A stretch of DNA of 64,000 nucleotides from Castor canadensis (GCF_047511655.1 NC_133405.1:93967598-94031597); one strand, 5' to 3'. Counted from the first letter of the stretch, positions 48,303 to 60,151 are shown. Translations and numbers: made by a program. The notes: generated by a model from the letters alone, not told the origin.

Positions 48303-49154
48303 CCAGAGGTCAGTATCTCAAAAAGGAGGTTGCAAAAATTGTCTGTCCCTGAGTAGGGCTGAAGGAAAGTATTATCAATTGGCTTCCACTCCACTTGGGA
48401 CTCTCATTGCATGGCCAGTCTCCTCCTAGGGTCTGGGTTTACTCTTATCTTTCCCCTTGTTTACACCCAGGTCCAGTGATACAAAATCCAGTCAGCACTC
48501 TCAGATCCCACACATCAGGAGGGAGGGGGGAGTCTCAAAGCACAAAGGGCACGGCCCAGACAGGACCCCCAAACGTGTGATGATTTTTTTGTCGTTGAAG
48601 TCACTGTGCTAGAAATATATTGCACAACTCCATTTCCCACAGTTAGTTATGTGTGTATCAGAGGGACAATTACCTGGAAATCAATTCATAAGCTGTCACC
48701 CGAGGGTCTGTTGTATGCCAGGCTGGGAGTGATGAGACAAGCCTTCCCCCTGCCATCAAAGAGCTCTGAGTCCCCTAGGAAAGACAGATTTGTCATTGGA
48801 CAGAGATACCCCAAGGTGCACAGCACTGGGATGAGAAATGTCAGGGGACAGCTGGAGAAAACATTAAATGGCAAATTAGAGTGACACCCAGCACATCTTT
48901 ACATATCTAACAAGTGGCCATTACATGTCATCTACAGAGCCAGACACAGGATTTGCCATGACAGAAGGCTCAGTGAATATCTGAGGAAGGACGAAGTAGG
49001 CCCTCAGCTCTGGCATCAAGATTGGAAAGTAAGGCAGAGCCCTGGGAAAGCTTGAGGTTTCCCTGAACACATAAGCTTATTTTCATGTAGGGTCTTTATA
49101 CACATTACTCTACTTGGAACTGTCTTCCCCTATATCTTACCTTGTCTTCATTGT

Positions 49155-49330
49155 GGGTTCTGCTCAAACGTCACCCAGAGAGGCCTTCCCCAAACCCACT
49201 ATCTAAGGGAACAATACCCTTGTCCATCTCCCTTCCTTTCCTAAGATTGTTTCCCTCTCCATTAACTTGTCTTGACTTTATTGCCTGCTTTAGATATATG
49301 TTTATGCTGTCTCCTCTATTGGGGCACAGT
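49155..49330 (+). mobile_element. L2 3'-end fragment (copy B)
   Basis: 'ctcaaacgtcacccagagag' and 'ttgactttattgcctgct' follow the L2 3' end order. Orthologous by duplication to 36,290-36,450. Confidence 0.65.
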
Positions 49331-49349
49331 GGCCCAAGAGCAGGGAGGT

Positions 49350-49452
49350 TTTTGTTTGTTTGCTTTTTTTGTGTGTTACGGGGGTTTAAACTCAGGGCCT
49401 CATTCGTGCTAAGCAGGGACGCTACCTCTTGAACCACTCTGTTGGACAAGGC
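49350..49452 (-). mobile_element. ID-like SINE half, private to copy B
   Basis: 'actcagggcctcattcgtgc' and 'ctcttgaaccactctgttgg' are the ID-like half in antisense. It is flanked by imperfect direct repeats (about 'gcagggaggtttttg' and 'gcatggagttttgct'). Copy A has the empty site near 36,265. Confidence 0.8.
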
Positions 49453-50424
49453 ATGGAGTTTTGCTTTTTTCTTAAGTGCTACATTCATAGTTCCTTGAAG
49501 ATAATGTGCTGCATATCAACCTTTCAAAATGTTCTATTGATTAAATGAAAAAGCAAAGATCGACAAGTTGCTTATTGTTATCGGTCACATTTTACAGAGG
49601 AGATTAAATCATTATTCCAGTGTCACTCAGCTCAAAGATAGTAGAGAGAGGATTAAGCCCTGACAGTCAGACACAAGATTCCTCCCTCTAGCCAGAATTT
49701 CTTTTGTTTTTAAGGGTAGCAAATGAACCACAGTCTCATTCTCTTATGTTTGTGGCTCTTTTAAGTAAAATTTATATCCATTGATGTTAAATAATTTAAA
49801 TGATCCTTTTATGTGTGTGTTTTCTGATCTCACATTTGAAATATTGAAAATTCAAAAGCATCTCAACTAAAAGTTCAAAAGGCAAATGAAAAATATACTC
49901 AGAAAATAGCATCTGAATTTTGGAGTATATCTGCCACTACATAACAAATAACTATTTTTGACCTAAAAAATAATAAAGGGGAAATGTGTCTTTGTAATTC
50001 ATAATCTCTGCTGTGAAACAAGTCTACTGAAATGAGAAGGCAATTTTTAGGAATCTTACAAATCACAAAATAAAGTTTGTGATGACCATTTTTTTTTACA
50101 TTATCACACATAGGACACAACCATAGGAGACAAAAAAGCATGACTGTCAAAATTAGCAGTGTACACAATATTACGTTAACATGAAATATGAAAGCTAGGT
50201 GTTTACTACAATTACAAATAATGACAATTATTACAAATTATTTTACATTTCTTTTTTTGGCTCCATAAATACCATTGTTGACAAAAAGCAACATTGACAC
50301 TAGTTGACTATGTCAAATATTAGTAAGTAATATTAGGATTAATTGCACTAACGTCTATAATGTACCTACCGATCATTTCTGTCTTTTCATATAGCAATTA
50401 ATTTTTGACAACAATACAGTTTTA

Positions 50425-50756
50425 TTCTTTGAGGGGGGACAGTACCGGGATTTGAACTCAGGGCCTCCCACTTGTCAGGTAATTGTTCTGACACTTGAGT
50501 CACATATACAGCCCTATTCTTGTTTTATCTGTTTTTCACATAGTGATTTATGTTTTCTCTCGGTTCAGCCTTGGATCCCTCATATATACCCCTCCTGAGT
50601 AACTGAGAGTATAGGCTTGAACTATCAACCCCAGCTTGTTCATTGAGTTTGTACATAGATAACTTTTGCCCTGGGTGGCCTCAGACAAGATCCTCCCATT
50701 TCTGCCTCCCAAGTGCTGGGATTGCAGCCTTTAGCCTTGTGCCTGCCCTATTTATT
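50425..50756 (-). mobile_element. Dimeric B1/ID SINE shared by copies A and B
   Basis: Inverted counterpart of the SINE at 35,019-35,330, with the ID-like half at the left ('gatttgaactcagggcctcc') and the B1-like half at the right ('gcctcccaagtgctgggatt'). Confidence 0.9.
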
Positions 50757-51707
50757 CTTAACATAAATGATCGGAAGACTTTGATATGGACCACAGAAAT
50801 GCAAAATATCTAATCGCACAGGTATTTACCTTTACTTTTGTTAATAATGAATTACTACATTCTATGCTTCAATTCATTTGGGATATTTTGTTTTATTTTT
50901 TCTGTAATAAATCCTCTCTGAACCATGTGCTGCTGTTAGGAGTTACTTACATCGTTTCTTCATACAGCACACAATCCCACTCTAAGTATACTGTGACTTA
51001 CAGCCAGCTCTTGCCTAGCCCACAATTAAACTGATTTTTTGCATCAGTCCACTGTGATGGCAACACCCAAAAAGGTTTTTGAGGATGTATTTCACTTTTA
51101 GTAACAGCGTGTTTTACATTTATAGGGACTGATATTCAGGTCTCCAGAAATTCTGACTCTTTCTGTCTATGAGGCTTGTTGTGTTTGTCAACAATGATAC
51201 AGTCTTGCACTCTTTAGAACTTCTTCAAAGACCCTCAAACTGTTTTTGGAGAAATAGCAAATAATTTTCTGCTTTACTATAATAGTATTCTCATTGTCAC
51301 CTTCAACATAAGTGCAAACAAGAGAAAGACATTCTTCTTGTCCCACACTTTTGAAATATGATTGTGTGGGCAGAGGATGTTTTAACATGTTTTCTGTGGA
51401 AGGCAACAATGGAAATCATCTTAGAGTCCCAGGTCTCAGTAAAGCCTCCATAGCTGTTCTGTATAATGTGTAGAAATTTAAAAATGGCCACAACCTTTCA
51501 CTATGTCAAAACCACAGGTAAGCAAATCACACTCCTTTTCATCAGTGTTGAGTATCAGGTTTGTAATACATTTCACAGGTAAGCTCTTTCTATTTTCTGG
51601 GATAGGAAGTTTGTAACTGAACAGAATCAGCCAAATTTTACATTTGTTCTGGTTTTCCAATGTGCAGATAGAAGAGTAGAGTCCAGAGTAGCTAGGGTAT
51701 GATATCA

Positions 51708-51872
51708 TCTTCTTCTTCTTTTCCATTTCCTTCTCCTCTCCTCCTCTCCCACCCCACCTGTATCCTCCTTCCCCTCCTCTTCCTCCACTTCCTCAGCCTT
51801 CTTCTTTTGCTGTGTAGCACAGGCTGGCCTGGAAGTCACAATCCTCTTGACTGTGGGGACTACAGGCACATA
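51708..51872 (-). mobile_element. B1-like SINE with expanded GAA/GGA-rich tail
   Basis: On the minus strand, 'gtgcctgtagtccccacag' and 'ccaggccagcctgtgctac' form a short B1 piece. It is followed by a roughly 100-base purine-only tail that reads as a Lys/Glu/Arg repeat in translation. The charged peptide is therefore tail sequence, not a protein domain. Confidence 0.7.
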
Positions 51873-52440
51873 CCAACAGGCCTTATTTACTGTGTCTGTG
51901 GATTCATTTAAATCGTCACAGGAATCAAGAAGATCATTTAAAACTCCATTTTCCAAATCAAATTGCCTAAGAGCTGCAGGGACCTTTTTTAGTTGCTGCC
52001 ATTGAATGGAACCATCCCTTGATAGATTGTACAAAGCATGGTAGTTGGTGAGATCTGACAGAAGCATCTCTATATCATAAGACTGAATATACCTGTGTGA
52101 GTAGTTTCTCCTTTTAATCCTCTGAAGGACATTTTCCTAGAAACCTCTAAATCAGGAAGGGTAACTTGGTTACTCTTGCTTGGTTCCATAGAGCAATGAA
52201 GGGAACGGAACAATAACATGTTGGTTTGGTGTGGTTTGTCCAGTATAATTTAGTGGGTTCTGCTTCCAATGAGACATCGGTGTCCTTTGGGGTGAGTGTT
52301 TCAATTGCTTTCACATCTCCTTTTCTACTATGTCTGCCCCTAAAGCCTTCTGTATTTCCTTCAGTATGTTTTGTTGGGATTATCCTTCTGTAATCTAGAT
52401 GGATATGTTCGTCCATCTGACATTAAAAGAGACAGCAGTT
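51873..52440 (-). pseudogene. Unrecognised coding-like remnant (copy B)
   Basis: Two long minus-strand frames follow one another. 52,416-52,147 (89 codons) begins MDEHIHLDYRRIIPTK, right after a pyrimidine-rich stretch ending in AATGTCAG, which looks like a splice acceptor. 52,067 downward runs through MLLSDLTNYHALYNLSRDGS into the SINE tail. Between them a third frame (EVSRKMSFRGLKGE) connects the two, so one or two frameshifts separate pieces that look like one former coding region. I do not recognise the protein. A processed pseudogene or a fragment of a testis-type X-linked gene is possible; chance cannot be excluded. Confidence 0.35.
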
Positions 52441-53013
52441 TAGCCTTCTACTGTTGGTCATGCTTGTATCAACATTATAATCATTCTCACTTTCATGACA
52501 TAAATTCTTAAAAAATATGACCACTGTATTCACCAAGTTCAAAGCTAAACTCTATCTTCATACAAATCTCAGCAGGTGATCTACAGGCAATGTCACAGAC
52601 AGGTTGTTAAACTCAGAGTTGCAACACACTTTAGTTGAACATTTAAGTCACATAATTTAGTGATGCCAAAATGGATGACCCTTAAATAAGACAGTGCACT
52701 CACAACCATGGTTGTCAAGAACAGCACTCAGGGCCAAAAAAACAACCACTGCAACTATGGAAAGTGGCTGATCAATGCAGTGCCTACTGGTCACTGAAAA
52801 CTTGCTTTCAGCCCCTATTTGTGGGGCTGCTGGTTAAGGTTCTATACTTTCCCCCAAACTTTTGTACCCATGGGTGATGCCCAGGACTTCTGGGGTTCCA
52901 TAGAGGTTTCCCAGGACACAGGATTCTCAGTGCTAAAACCGGAATAGTCACTTTCACCGTTTCAACTGAAACCCTTGTACAATTCTAACAAAATATGAAA
53001 TTAGGAAGGAACC

Positions 53014-53320
53014 TCATCTGAAATAATTTAGCAGACGTTTTTGTATGTGCTTGAAAGGATGAGTTAGTGAGAAATTACTTAGAGGAACATGTGTTAGAAT
53101 TTGAGAAATGTTGCTAATCACAACGCCAGGAAAGAAGTCTGGAATTTTAACCAACATTTCACATAATTTCCCAAATGTTTTCATTTGGTGATAATTTCCG
53201 TTCAATTAACTCTGGGAATGCCATAAAGGGTATAAAACAAATTTTCAAAGGTCTGTATTCATAAATTTTGCTTACCACCATACTTCGAACAGCCATCAGA
53301 CCAAGTCAACATTCTGAAAC
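53014..53320 (-). pseudogene. Second unrecognised coding-like remnant (copy B)
   Basis: Minus-strand reading from about 53,300 gives MAVRSMVVSKIYEYRPLK and continues to about 53,190. After a frame change, the 63-codon frame 53,205-53,014 (with TFGKLCEMLVKIPDFFPG) takes over. This looks like one frame broken by an indel, but no family was recognised. Confidence 0.25.
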
Positions 53321-54421
53321 ACTGTAAATAATGAAATAATGAAAGTAGGATTAATACCTGGACCTGGCCAAGCTTCCTATAGCAATGGATAGAGCTTTAA
53401 CATAGTCTCCAAATCCTATCAGGCAGTGTGTCTACACTTTAAGAGAAATTGACTGTTTAGATACATAATGGTTTCTGTAGTTTTATCTTGAATCATTCCT
53501 TTTGGGGGCTAAAAGGAATCTATTTCAATATTTCATTTACAGATCCATTTGTTTATTGATCTAATCACCAAAAAATTTGAATATTATTTTGAACACCCCC
53601 ATTGCCTGCTTGTGCCATCTAGGTTTCCTTTTCCATACAGACTCTGTGTTAGAGGTGCAATCTGTAGTGAAGATCAGTATAGATTCTCTTCAGCTGTTAG
53701 TTTTCCCCCATATATTTCGTTAGGATTTATTCTTCTTGCAGCTCTATTTTTTTCCAATTTTTTTTTTGTGCACAGAATAAAATCTTGAATCACTTTGTAT
53801 GAGCTGGATGCTAGAAAGAGCAAGTGCCTGGTATGTTGTGGGTGGTCCCTTTATCACACTGTCTTCCCGTGCTCTTGCCAGGATCCACCTCACGATTTGA
53901 CATTGATCCAGAGATGCCAGGCTCCATGTTGTTAGAATCAGGTAGCCTCTGGAAATAAGATGCTCTGAATTTCCAGGGCAAGTTTAATTACATCTGATTG
54001 AACTGTCAGAACTACAATTTTTCAACACGTGGGGAAATGGGGCTCAGTTTTACATCTCACCTAATTTCACAAATCAAAATAAAATCAAGGAAAAAACTAA
54101 TATGACATAAAACCTAATTGTTAGTATGATCTCTAGACACTTAACGGGCATATATATGGAATATATAGGGAAGAGCATACATAGCAATATATAGAGCGGC
54201 AGTTTTGACTGTTCAGGAAACATGCAACTTTCTTCTCTCTTCATTTCCAGAGACTCTTTTAACATGCACATTAGCAGAAAACAATAAATGTAACAGCTTT
54301 TTCAGATCACTTTACTGTGTATTTGGTTTGAAAAGTATTTTATGCAGACTTGAACAGTTTCTCACCACTTCTTTCCAAGGACGGACCATCACAACTCCAC
54401 AAGAATTGACTTTACTTAACA

Positions 54422-54424
<3 letters not shown>

Positions 54425-54471
<47 letters not shown>
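54425..54471. repeat. (CA)n microsatellite, copy B
   Basis: About 23 CA units. It is 10 bp longer than the matching (GT)n in copy C, the only length difference found between the two arms. Confidence 0.95.
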
Positions 54472-54472
<1 letters not shown>

Positions 54473-54984
54473 CTGAACATACAATAACACTCCTGTGTAC
54501 CATCCATATATGCACAATTTGGAGAGCTTGTTTCAGGTAGCATCCTGTCTGACCACTATGAACATAGTTACAATTTTTAATGGGGAACTCTGCAAAGATT
54601 GTCACCCCTTGCCACAGGAAAACGGATCTCCTTGCCCAAAGCATCCCCTAGGCAGAAGTACCTAAAATGTGCAAGGTTTCTTTGATATATTGCTATTGTC
54701 TTGAAAATAGTGCTGATGTTGTTTAAGTGGTGTACCCTGAATTTTTTCCAGAGAAACCTCTACATCTCACTTGTTTTCTCTACCACACTCACATAATAAT
54801 AATTCCTGTCACCTGAGTTATTTTAGGTTCGAGAACCTGAAATACAATACCCTTAGTATTCTTACCAGACATTAATGTTATCCTATACAAAATTTGTTTA
54901 TTGTTCAACAGCGAAGATGAAAAACAATGATGCCTCTTTAAAATAAAATACAATGAATTGACAAGGCCATCCTTCCTTCTGTGC

Positions 54985-57743
54985 AGAATGTCATTGGAAT
55001 TTTGATAGGAATTGCATTGAACATGTAGATTGCTTTTGGTAGTATGGCCATTTTCACAATGTTGATTCTACCAATCCATGGGCATGGGAGTTCTTTCCGT
55101 CTTCTGATCTATTGGTCTTCCTGTCTGTTTATGTGTTAATACCATGCTGTTTTAATTGTTATGGCTCTGTAGTATAGCTCAAAGTCAGGTATTGTGATGC
55201 CTCCAGAGTTGGACTTTTTGCTCAGAAATGCTCTTGAGGTCTTTTGTGTTTCCATATGTATTGCTTGGTTGCCTTTTCTATTTCTGTGCAGAATGTCATT
55301 GGAATTTTGATAGGAATTGCATTGAACATGTAGATTGCTTTTGGTAGTATGGCCATTTTCACAATGTTGATTCTACCAATCCATGGGCATGGAAGTTCTT
55401 TCCATCTTCTGATGTCTTCTTATATTTCTCTCTTCAGTGGTTTATAGTTCTCACTAAAAAGGTCTTTGGTTTCTTTCGTTACTTTATTCCAAAGTACTAT
55501 ATTGTTTTTGAGGCTATTTTAAATGGGACTGTTTCCCTGATTTCTTTCTCAGTCTGTTTGTTGTTGGTATACAGAGAAGCCACTGACTTCTGTATGTTAA
55601 TTTTGTAACCTGCCACATTGCAGAAAGAGTTTATAATTTCAATAGTTTTTTTGGTAGAGTTTTTCGGGTCTCTAGGTATAGTATCATGTCAACTACAAAT
55701 CGGGTTAGTTTGACTACTTCCTTCTCTATTTGGATCCCTTTTATTTCTTGCTCTTGTCTTATTGTTCTGGCTAGGAATTCCAAAACTATATTGAGTAGGA
55801 GTGGAGAAAGCAGACAGCCCTGTCTCATTCCTGACTTTAAAGGGAACGGTTTCAGTTGTTCTCCATTTAGCATGATGTTGGCTCTAGGTTAGTCATATAT
55901 AGCCTTCATTATGTTAAGGAACATTCCTTCTATTCCTAGTTTCTTCATTGCTTTTATCGTGAAAGTGTATTGGATTTTGTCAAAGGCTTTTTCTGCATCT
56001 TTTGAGAGGATCATGTGGTTTTTGTCTTTGCTTCTGTTTATATGCTGTATTATGTTTATAGATTTATGTATGTTGAACCATCCCTGCATCCCTGGAATGA
56101 TGTATGGTCTTCTTGACGTGATTTTCAATTCTGTTTGCCAGTATTTTGTTGAGAATCTTTGCATCTATATTCATTAAATATATTAGTCTATAATTCTCTT
56201 TTCTGGTATGTCTTTATTGGGTTTGGGAATGAATGTAATGCTGGCTTCAGAGAATGAGTTTGGTAGTGTTTCTTCTCTTTCTACTTCCTGGAAAACTTTG
56301 AAGAGTATTGATGTTAGTTCTTTAAAGATCTGGTGAATTTTGGCCATGAATCCATCAGGTCCTGGGCTCTTCTTTGTAGTGACACTCTTTATTACTGCTT
56401 CAATTCCACTGTACGTAGTAGGACTATTTTGGTACTTATTATCTTCTTGGCTCAATTTTGGTTGGTTATATGCACTTAGGAATTTATCCATTTCATCTAG
56501 TTTTTCCAGTTTACTTGAATATAAGTTTTTAAAGTACTCTCGAATGAGTCTATGGATTTTGTTAGTATTTGTTGTTTTGCCCCCTTTTTCATCTCTGATT
56601 TTATTAATTTGGGTCTTTTCCCTCCTCAGTTTTGTCATGTTGGCTAAGGATTTGTCCATCTTGTTAATCTTTTCAAAGAACCATTGATTCTTTGTATAGT
56701 TCTTTTGGTCTTGATCTCATTGATCTCTACCCTGATCTTTATTATTTCTCTCTGTCTGCTGGTTTGGGATTTGGTTTGTTCTTGTTTTTCTAGGAGCTTA
56801 AGGTATATCATTAGGTTGCTTATTTGAGAAGCCTCTGTTTTTTAAATGTAGGCACTTACAGTTATAAACTTTCCCCTTTAGCACAGCTTTTGCTGTGTCC
56901 TGCAGATTCTGGTAGGCTGTATTTTCATTTTCACTGGATACTAGGAATCTTTTGATTTCTTCCCTTATTTCTTCAGTCACCCATTGGTTTTTCAGCAGCG
57001 TGTTGTTCAGTCTCCATGTGTTTGAATATTTTCTGTGGTTTCTTTTGTTGTTTAGGTCTAGTTTTATTCTGTTATGATCTGATATGATGCAGGGGTTATT
57101 TCAATGTTTTTGAATTTGTTGAGACTTGCTTTGTGTTATAAAATATAAAACCTTCCATGAGCTGCAGAAAAGAATGTGTGTTTCCTGGTTTTTGGGCAAA
57201 ATACTCTGTAGATATCAACCATATCCATTTGGTCTACTGTGTAGAGCAGCTCTGAAGTTTCTTTGTTGATCTTTTGTTGATTGGTGACAGTGGTGTATTC
57301 AGGTCTCCCACTATCACTGTGTTAGGGTCTAACTGTGCTCTTTGGACCATTAGAGTTTTTTTTAATGTAGATGTGTGCCCCTAAATTTGGTGCATATATG
57401 TTAAGGATTGATATTTCCTCTTGAAGAATCGTTCCTTTAATTAATATGAAGTGACCTTCATTGTCTCTTCTGATTGATTTTAGTCTGATATCTACTCTGT
57501 CAGACATGAGTATTGATATTCCTGCCTATTTATGGAGTCAATTTGCTTGGAAAACTTTTTTCCACCCTTTGACCCTAAACCAGCGTTCTGTTTTTCTTCT
57601 TCAGTGAAATGAGTCTCTTGTGAGCAACATATGGTTGGGTCTTGTTTTTTAATCCAGTTTGATATTCTATGTCTTTTGATTGGGGTATTGAGGCCATTTA
57701 AATTCTCAGTTAATAGTGAGAGGTGCCTGTTGTTTCCAGCCAT
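54985..57743 (-). pseudogene. L1 ORF2 of the spacer element, broken and 3' truncated
   Basis: N-terminal endonuclease motifs (LTENLNGLN, then CSQETH) lie at 57,743-57,492. RT text with GPDGF lies at 56,659-56,183. The position of the catalytic FADD motif, near 55,690, reads FVVDM. Multiple stops and frameshifts are present. At the left end a 305-bp tandem duplication repeats part of the ORF2 C-terminal half (54,977-55,281, then again from 55,282). Confidence 0.9.
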
Positions 57744-57789
57744 TTTTATTCCTCTGTTTAGTTTTACCTATTCCTTGTTTAGTGGTCTG

Positions 57790-58835
57790 CGTGCTAAAAA
57801 GGGTTTTTTTCTTTCTTGATTCTTCTTGTCTCACTCTAGTTTCTTCTTATACATGTAAAAGTCCTTTAAGTATCTTCTGTAGTGCTGGCTTCATAATTGT
57901 AAATTCCTTTAATTTTTCCTTGTTGTGGAAGGTTTTAATTTTTCCTTCAATTAGAAAGGATAGTTTTGCTGGATAGACTAGTCTAGGATGATAGCTGCTT
58001 TTTTTCAGGGTCTGTATTATGTCTTTCCATGACCTTCTTGCACTGAGTGTTTGAGTTCAGAAATCTGCTGTTATTCTAATGGGTTTGCCTTTACATGTGA
58101 CTTGTCCTTTTTCTTTTGCAGCTTTCAAAATTCTTTCTTTGTTCTGTGTGCTGAGTGTTTTGATTATGATGTGTCTGGGAATGTTTCTTTTATGGTCCTG
58201 ACAGTTTGATGTTCTGTAAGCTTCCTGCACCTGTTTGACTCTCTCTTTCTCGAGGTTAGGGAGGTTTACAGCCATTATTCTATTGAATAGGTTGTCAATG
58301 CCTTTAATTTGTAGCTCCCCTCCTTTTTCTACACCCATGATTCATAAGTGTGGTCTTTTCATTGTGTCACAGACACCTTGCTTGTTCCATTCGTATTTTC
58401 TTAGAATATTTTCATTGTCTTTTATTGTTTGGTCTAATTCTTCCACTTTGTCTTCTGTTCCTGATACTCTGTTTTCAACTTGCTCCACTCTGTTCTCCAA
58501 GCTTTCAATTGAGATTTTTATTTGGGATATTGACTTATTTATTTCAGATTGATTATTTTTCAGTGTTTCCATATCTTTATTGATTTCCTCTTTCATGACC
58601 TGGATAGTCTTCTTAATTTCATCTGTTTGTTTATATTCTCTTTGAGCTCCTTTAATTGTTTATTCACATCCTCTTTGAGGTCAAATATTAGCTTTTGTGT
58701 TTCTTCTTTGAGGTCATTAATCATTTTTACTATTGTTTCTTGGAATTCATTATTTGATACCTCTTCCTCTACACGGGTGTTTAGATCCTTAGTTGTAGAA
58801 TTGGCTTTTAAAGGAGAGCAGTTATCATTCTGCAT
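57790..58835 (-). pseudogene. L1 ORF1 of the spacer element, broken
   Basis: 58,835-58,342 reads as a long heptad-rich coiled coil (ESLENRVEQVENRVSGTEDK), typical of ORF1 trimerisation. 58,338-58,057 gives the RNA-binding and C-terminal domain (VQEAYRTSN, IIIKTLSTQNKERIL). The frame is split at 58,593 and 58,340. Confidence 0.88.
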
Positions 58836-58849
58836 TGAGATTTATGCAT

Positions 58850-60151
58850 CTGGAGTTGTTTTTGGTTAGGGTTTTAATCCCTTGTGCCCCTGCAGTTGAA
58901 GTTTTGAGTTTTTCTTCTGGAGCTCCACCAGTTTTCCTCAGAGTTGGGTATGCTGGGAATGTTACCCTTGTAGGGCTCTTGTTGTGTTGCGGATTACCTC
59001 TTTTCTCCCCCTCAGTGAGGTGGCTGGAGATCCAGCTCTTTGATGGGGGCACAGGGACTCTCTTGCAGTCACAGATTGGAGTGCTGGGTCTCTGTGCACT
59101 ATGGGAGGCAGGCTTCTTAGCACTAGCAGAATAGCAAAATGCCACTCAGTGGAGAAGCTGGGATTCCAGCTCTTAGGAGAGATGGGACTGTACTTCAGGG
59201 AGGTGGAGTCTCTCCAGCTGACAGGCACAGTGGAGAGTGCTGGCCCTCTGTGCACCACAACAGGCAGGCCTTCTGGTGCCACTCACTGAGTAGTAGGTTA
59301 TAGCTTTCCTCCCCTCAGTGGGAAACCTAGCATTTTTGATCTTTAATGGAGAAGTGGGGCTCTCCTGTGGTCAGGTACAGTGGGAAGTGCTGGACCAGTT
59401 TGTGCCTTAAGGAAGCAGGTCTCCTGAAACCCAAAGAATGGCAGATTACCACTTGGTGGAAGAGCTGGGTTCCTGCTCTTTGACAGGGCAGCAGTGACTC
59501 TCCCACAGGAAGACTTTGTGGTTAGCACTGGGACTCTGTGTTCTGTGGGGAAGGATGCCTCCTGGCGCCAGCAGACTAGCAAAGCATGAAGCCTGTGGTT
59601 GCATGTGTGGCAGTGGGCTCCTGGAACTGAGTAGCAAGTTGAGGGTGCCCTGGCAGGCTTGAATCATCTGTTGCCCACAATGCAGCAGAGGCCCTGGGGT
59701 CTACTTGTGTTGGGGTGTGGACTTCCAGGAGCCATGGCAGAGGCTGCAGGCATGGGGGATCCAAGCCTGTAGGAGTTCAGGGGACTGCTTGCCAGGTGCC
59801 AGCTTCCAGGAGCCACAGAAGTTGCTGCAGTCATGGGAGAACAAAGCCTGAGGGCAGCAGGAGCCCTGGGGCCTGCTTGCTGGTCAGGCTACCAGGAGCC
59901 ACAGTAGCTGCTAAAGGGACAAGGGACCCAATCCTTTGGGCAGTGGGAGTTCTGGGCCTATTTGTTGGGTATAGGCTCCAGGAGGGCAGTACAGTAGCAC
60001 TGCAGGAATGGGGGACCATGACTTTGGGTAGTGGGAGCCCTGGGGCCAGCTTGCCTGCACTGGTTACCAGGAGTCACGGCAGCTGTTGCAGGTATGGGGG
60101 ATGCAAGCCTGCAGGCAGCAGGAGTTCTGGAGACTGCTTGCCAGGTGCCAT
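58850..60151 (-). repeat. L1 5' UTR built of tandem repeats
   Basis: The distal part (59,728-60,151) has five units of about 81-89 bp starting with 'ccaggag-cac' at 59,728, 59,809, 59,895, 59,981 and 60,070. The proximal part (about 59,020-59,600) has three or four longer imperfect units around 'ctctccagctg...gtgctgg-c-tctgtg'. Monomeric 5' UTRs act as L1 promoters in some rodents; activity here is not known. Confidence 0.75.

Larger units (their letters stand above)
51125..53845 (-). repeat. 2.7 kb block present in copies B and C, absent from A
   Basis: Copy A passes from its counterpart of 53,845 directly to its counterpart of 51,125, so this block was either inserted in the B/C ancestor or deleted from A. 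It holds a SINE with a purine-rich tail and several coding-like but broken minus-strand frames. The right-hand partner in copy C runs to the window end. Confidence 0.88.
48303..54981 (-). repeat. Duplicon copy B (inverted)
   Basis: Inverted partner of copies A and C. The inner edge is near 48,303, where similarity to A ends. The outer edge, about 54,981, joins an L1. 51,860-54,981 pairs with 60,889-64,000 with a constant coordinate sum (115,860, becoming 115,870 inside the CA tract). No mismatch was found in the stretches compared. Unlike A, it contains a 2.7 kb block at 51,125-53,845 and a private SINE at 49,350-49,450, and it lacks the two L1 3' ends. Confidence 0.92.
54982..60151 (-). mobile_element. 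LINE-1 forming the spacer of the B/C palindrome, antisense
   Basis: ORF2 remnants at 54,985-57,743, ORF1 at about 57,790-58,835 and a GC-rich 5' UTR at 58,850-60,151, all on the minus strand. The 3' end is missing: the left edge lies within ORF2, with no 3' UTR or poly-A. The right edge is within or at the end of the 5' UTR. The element was therefore cut by rearrangement rather than simply inserted. It is a different, older L1 family from the copies at 8.5, 14.7 and 39.8 kb. Confidence 0.93.

Noticed and set aside
48395..48580. Frame similar to one at 37,264-37,494 as a conserved gene
   Set aside because: The similarity comes from the A/B inverted duplication; both frames are short and overlap others, with indels not kept in multiples of three.
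51705..51810. Lys/Glu/Arg-rich C-terminal tail as a protein domain
   Set aside because: It is the purine-rich tail of a B1-like SINE read in frame.
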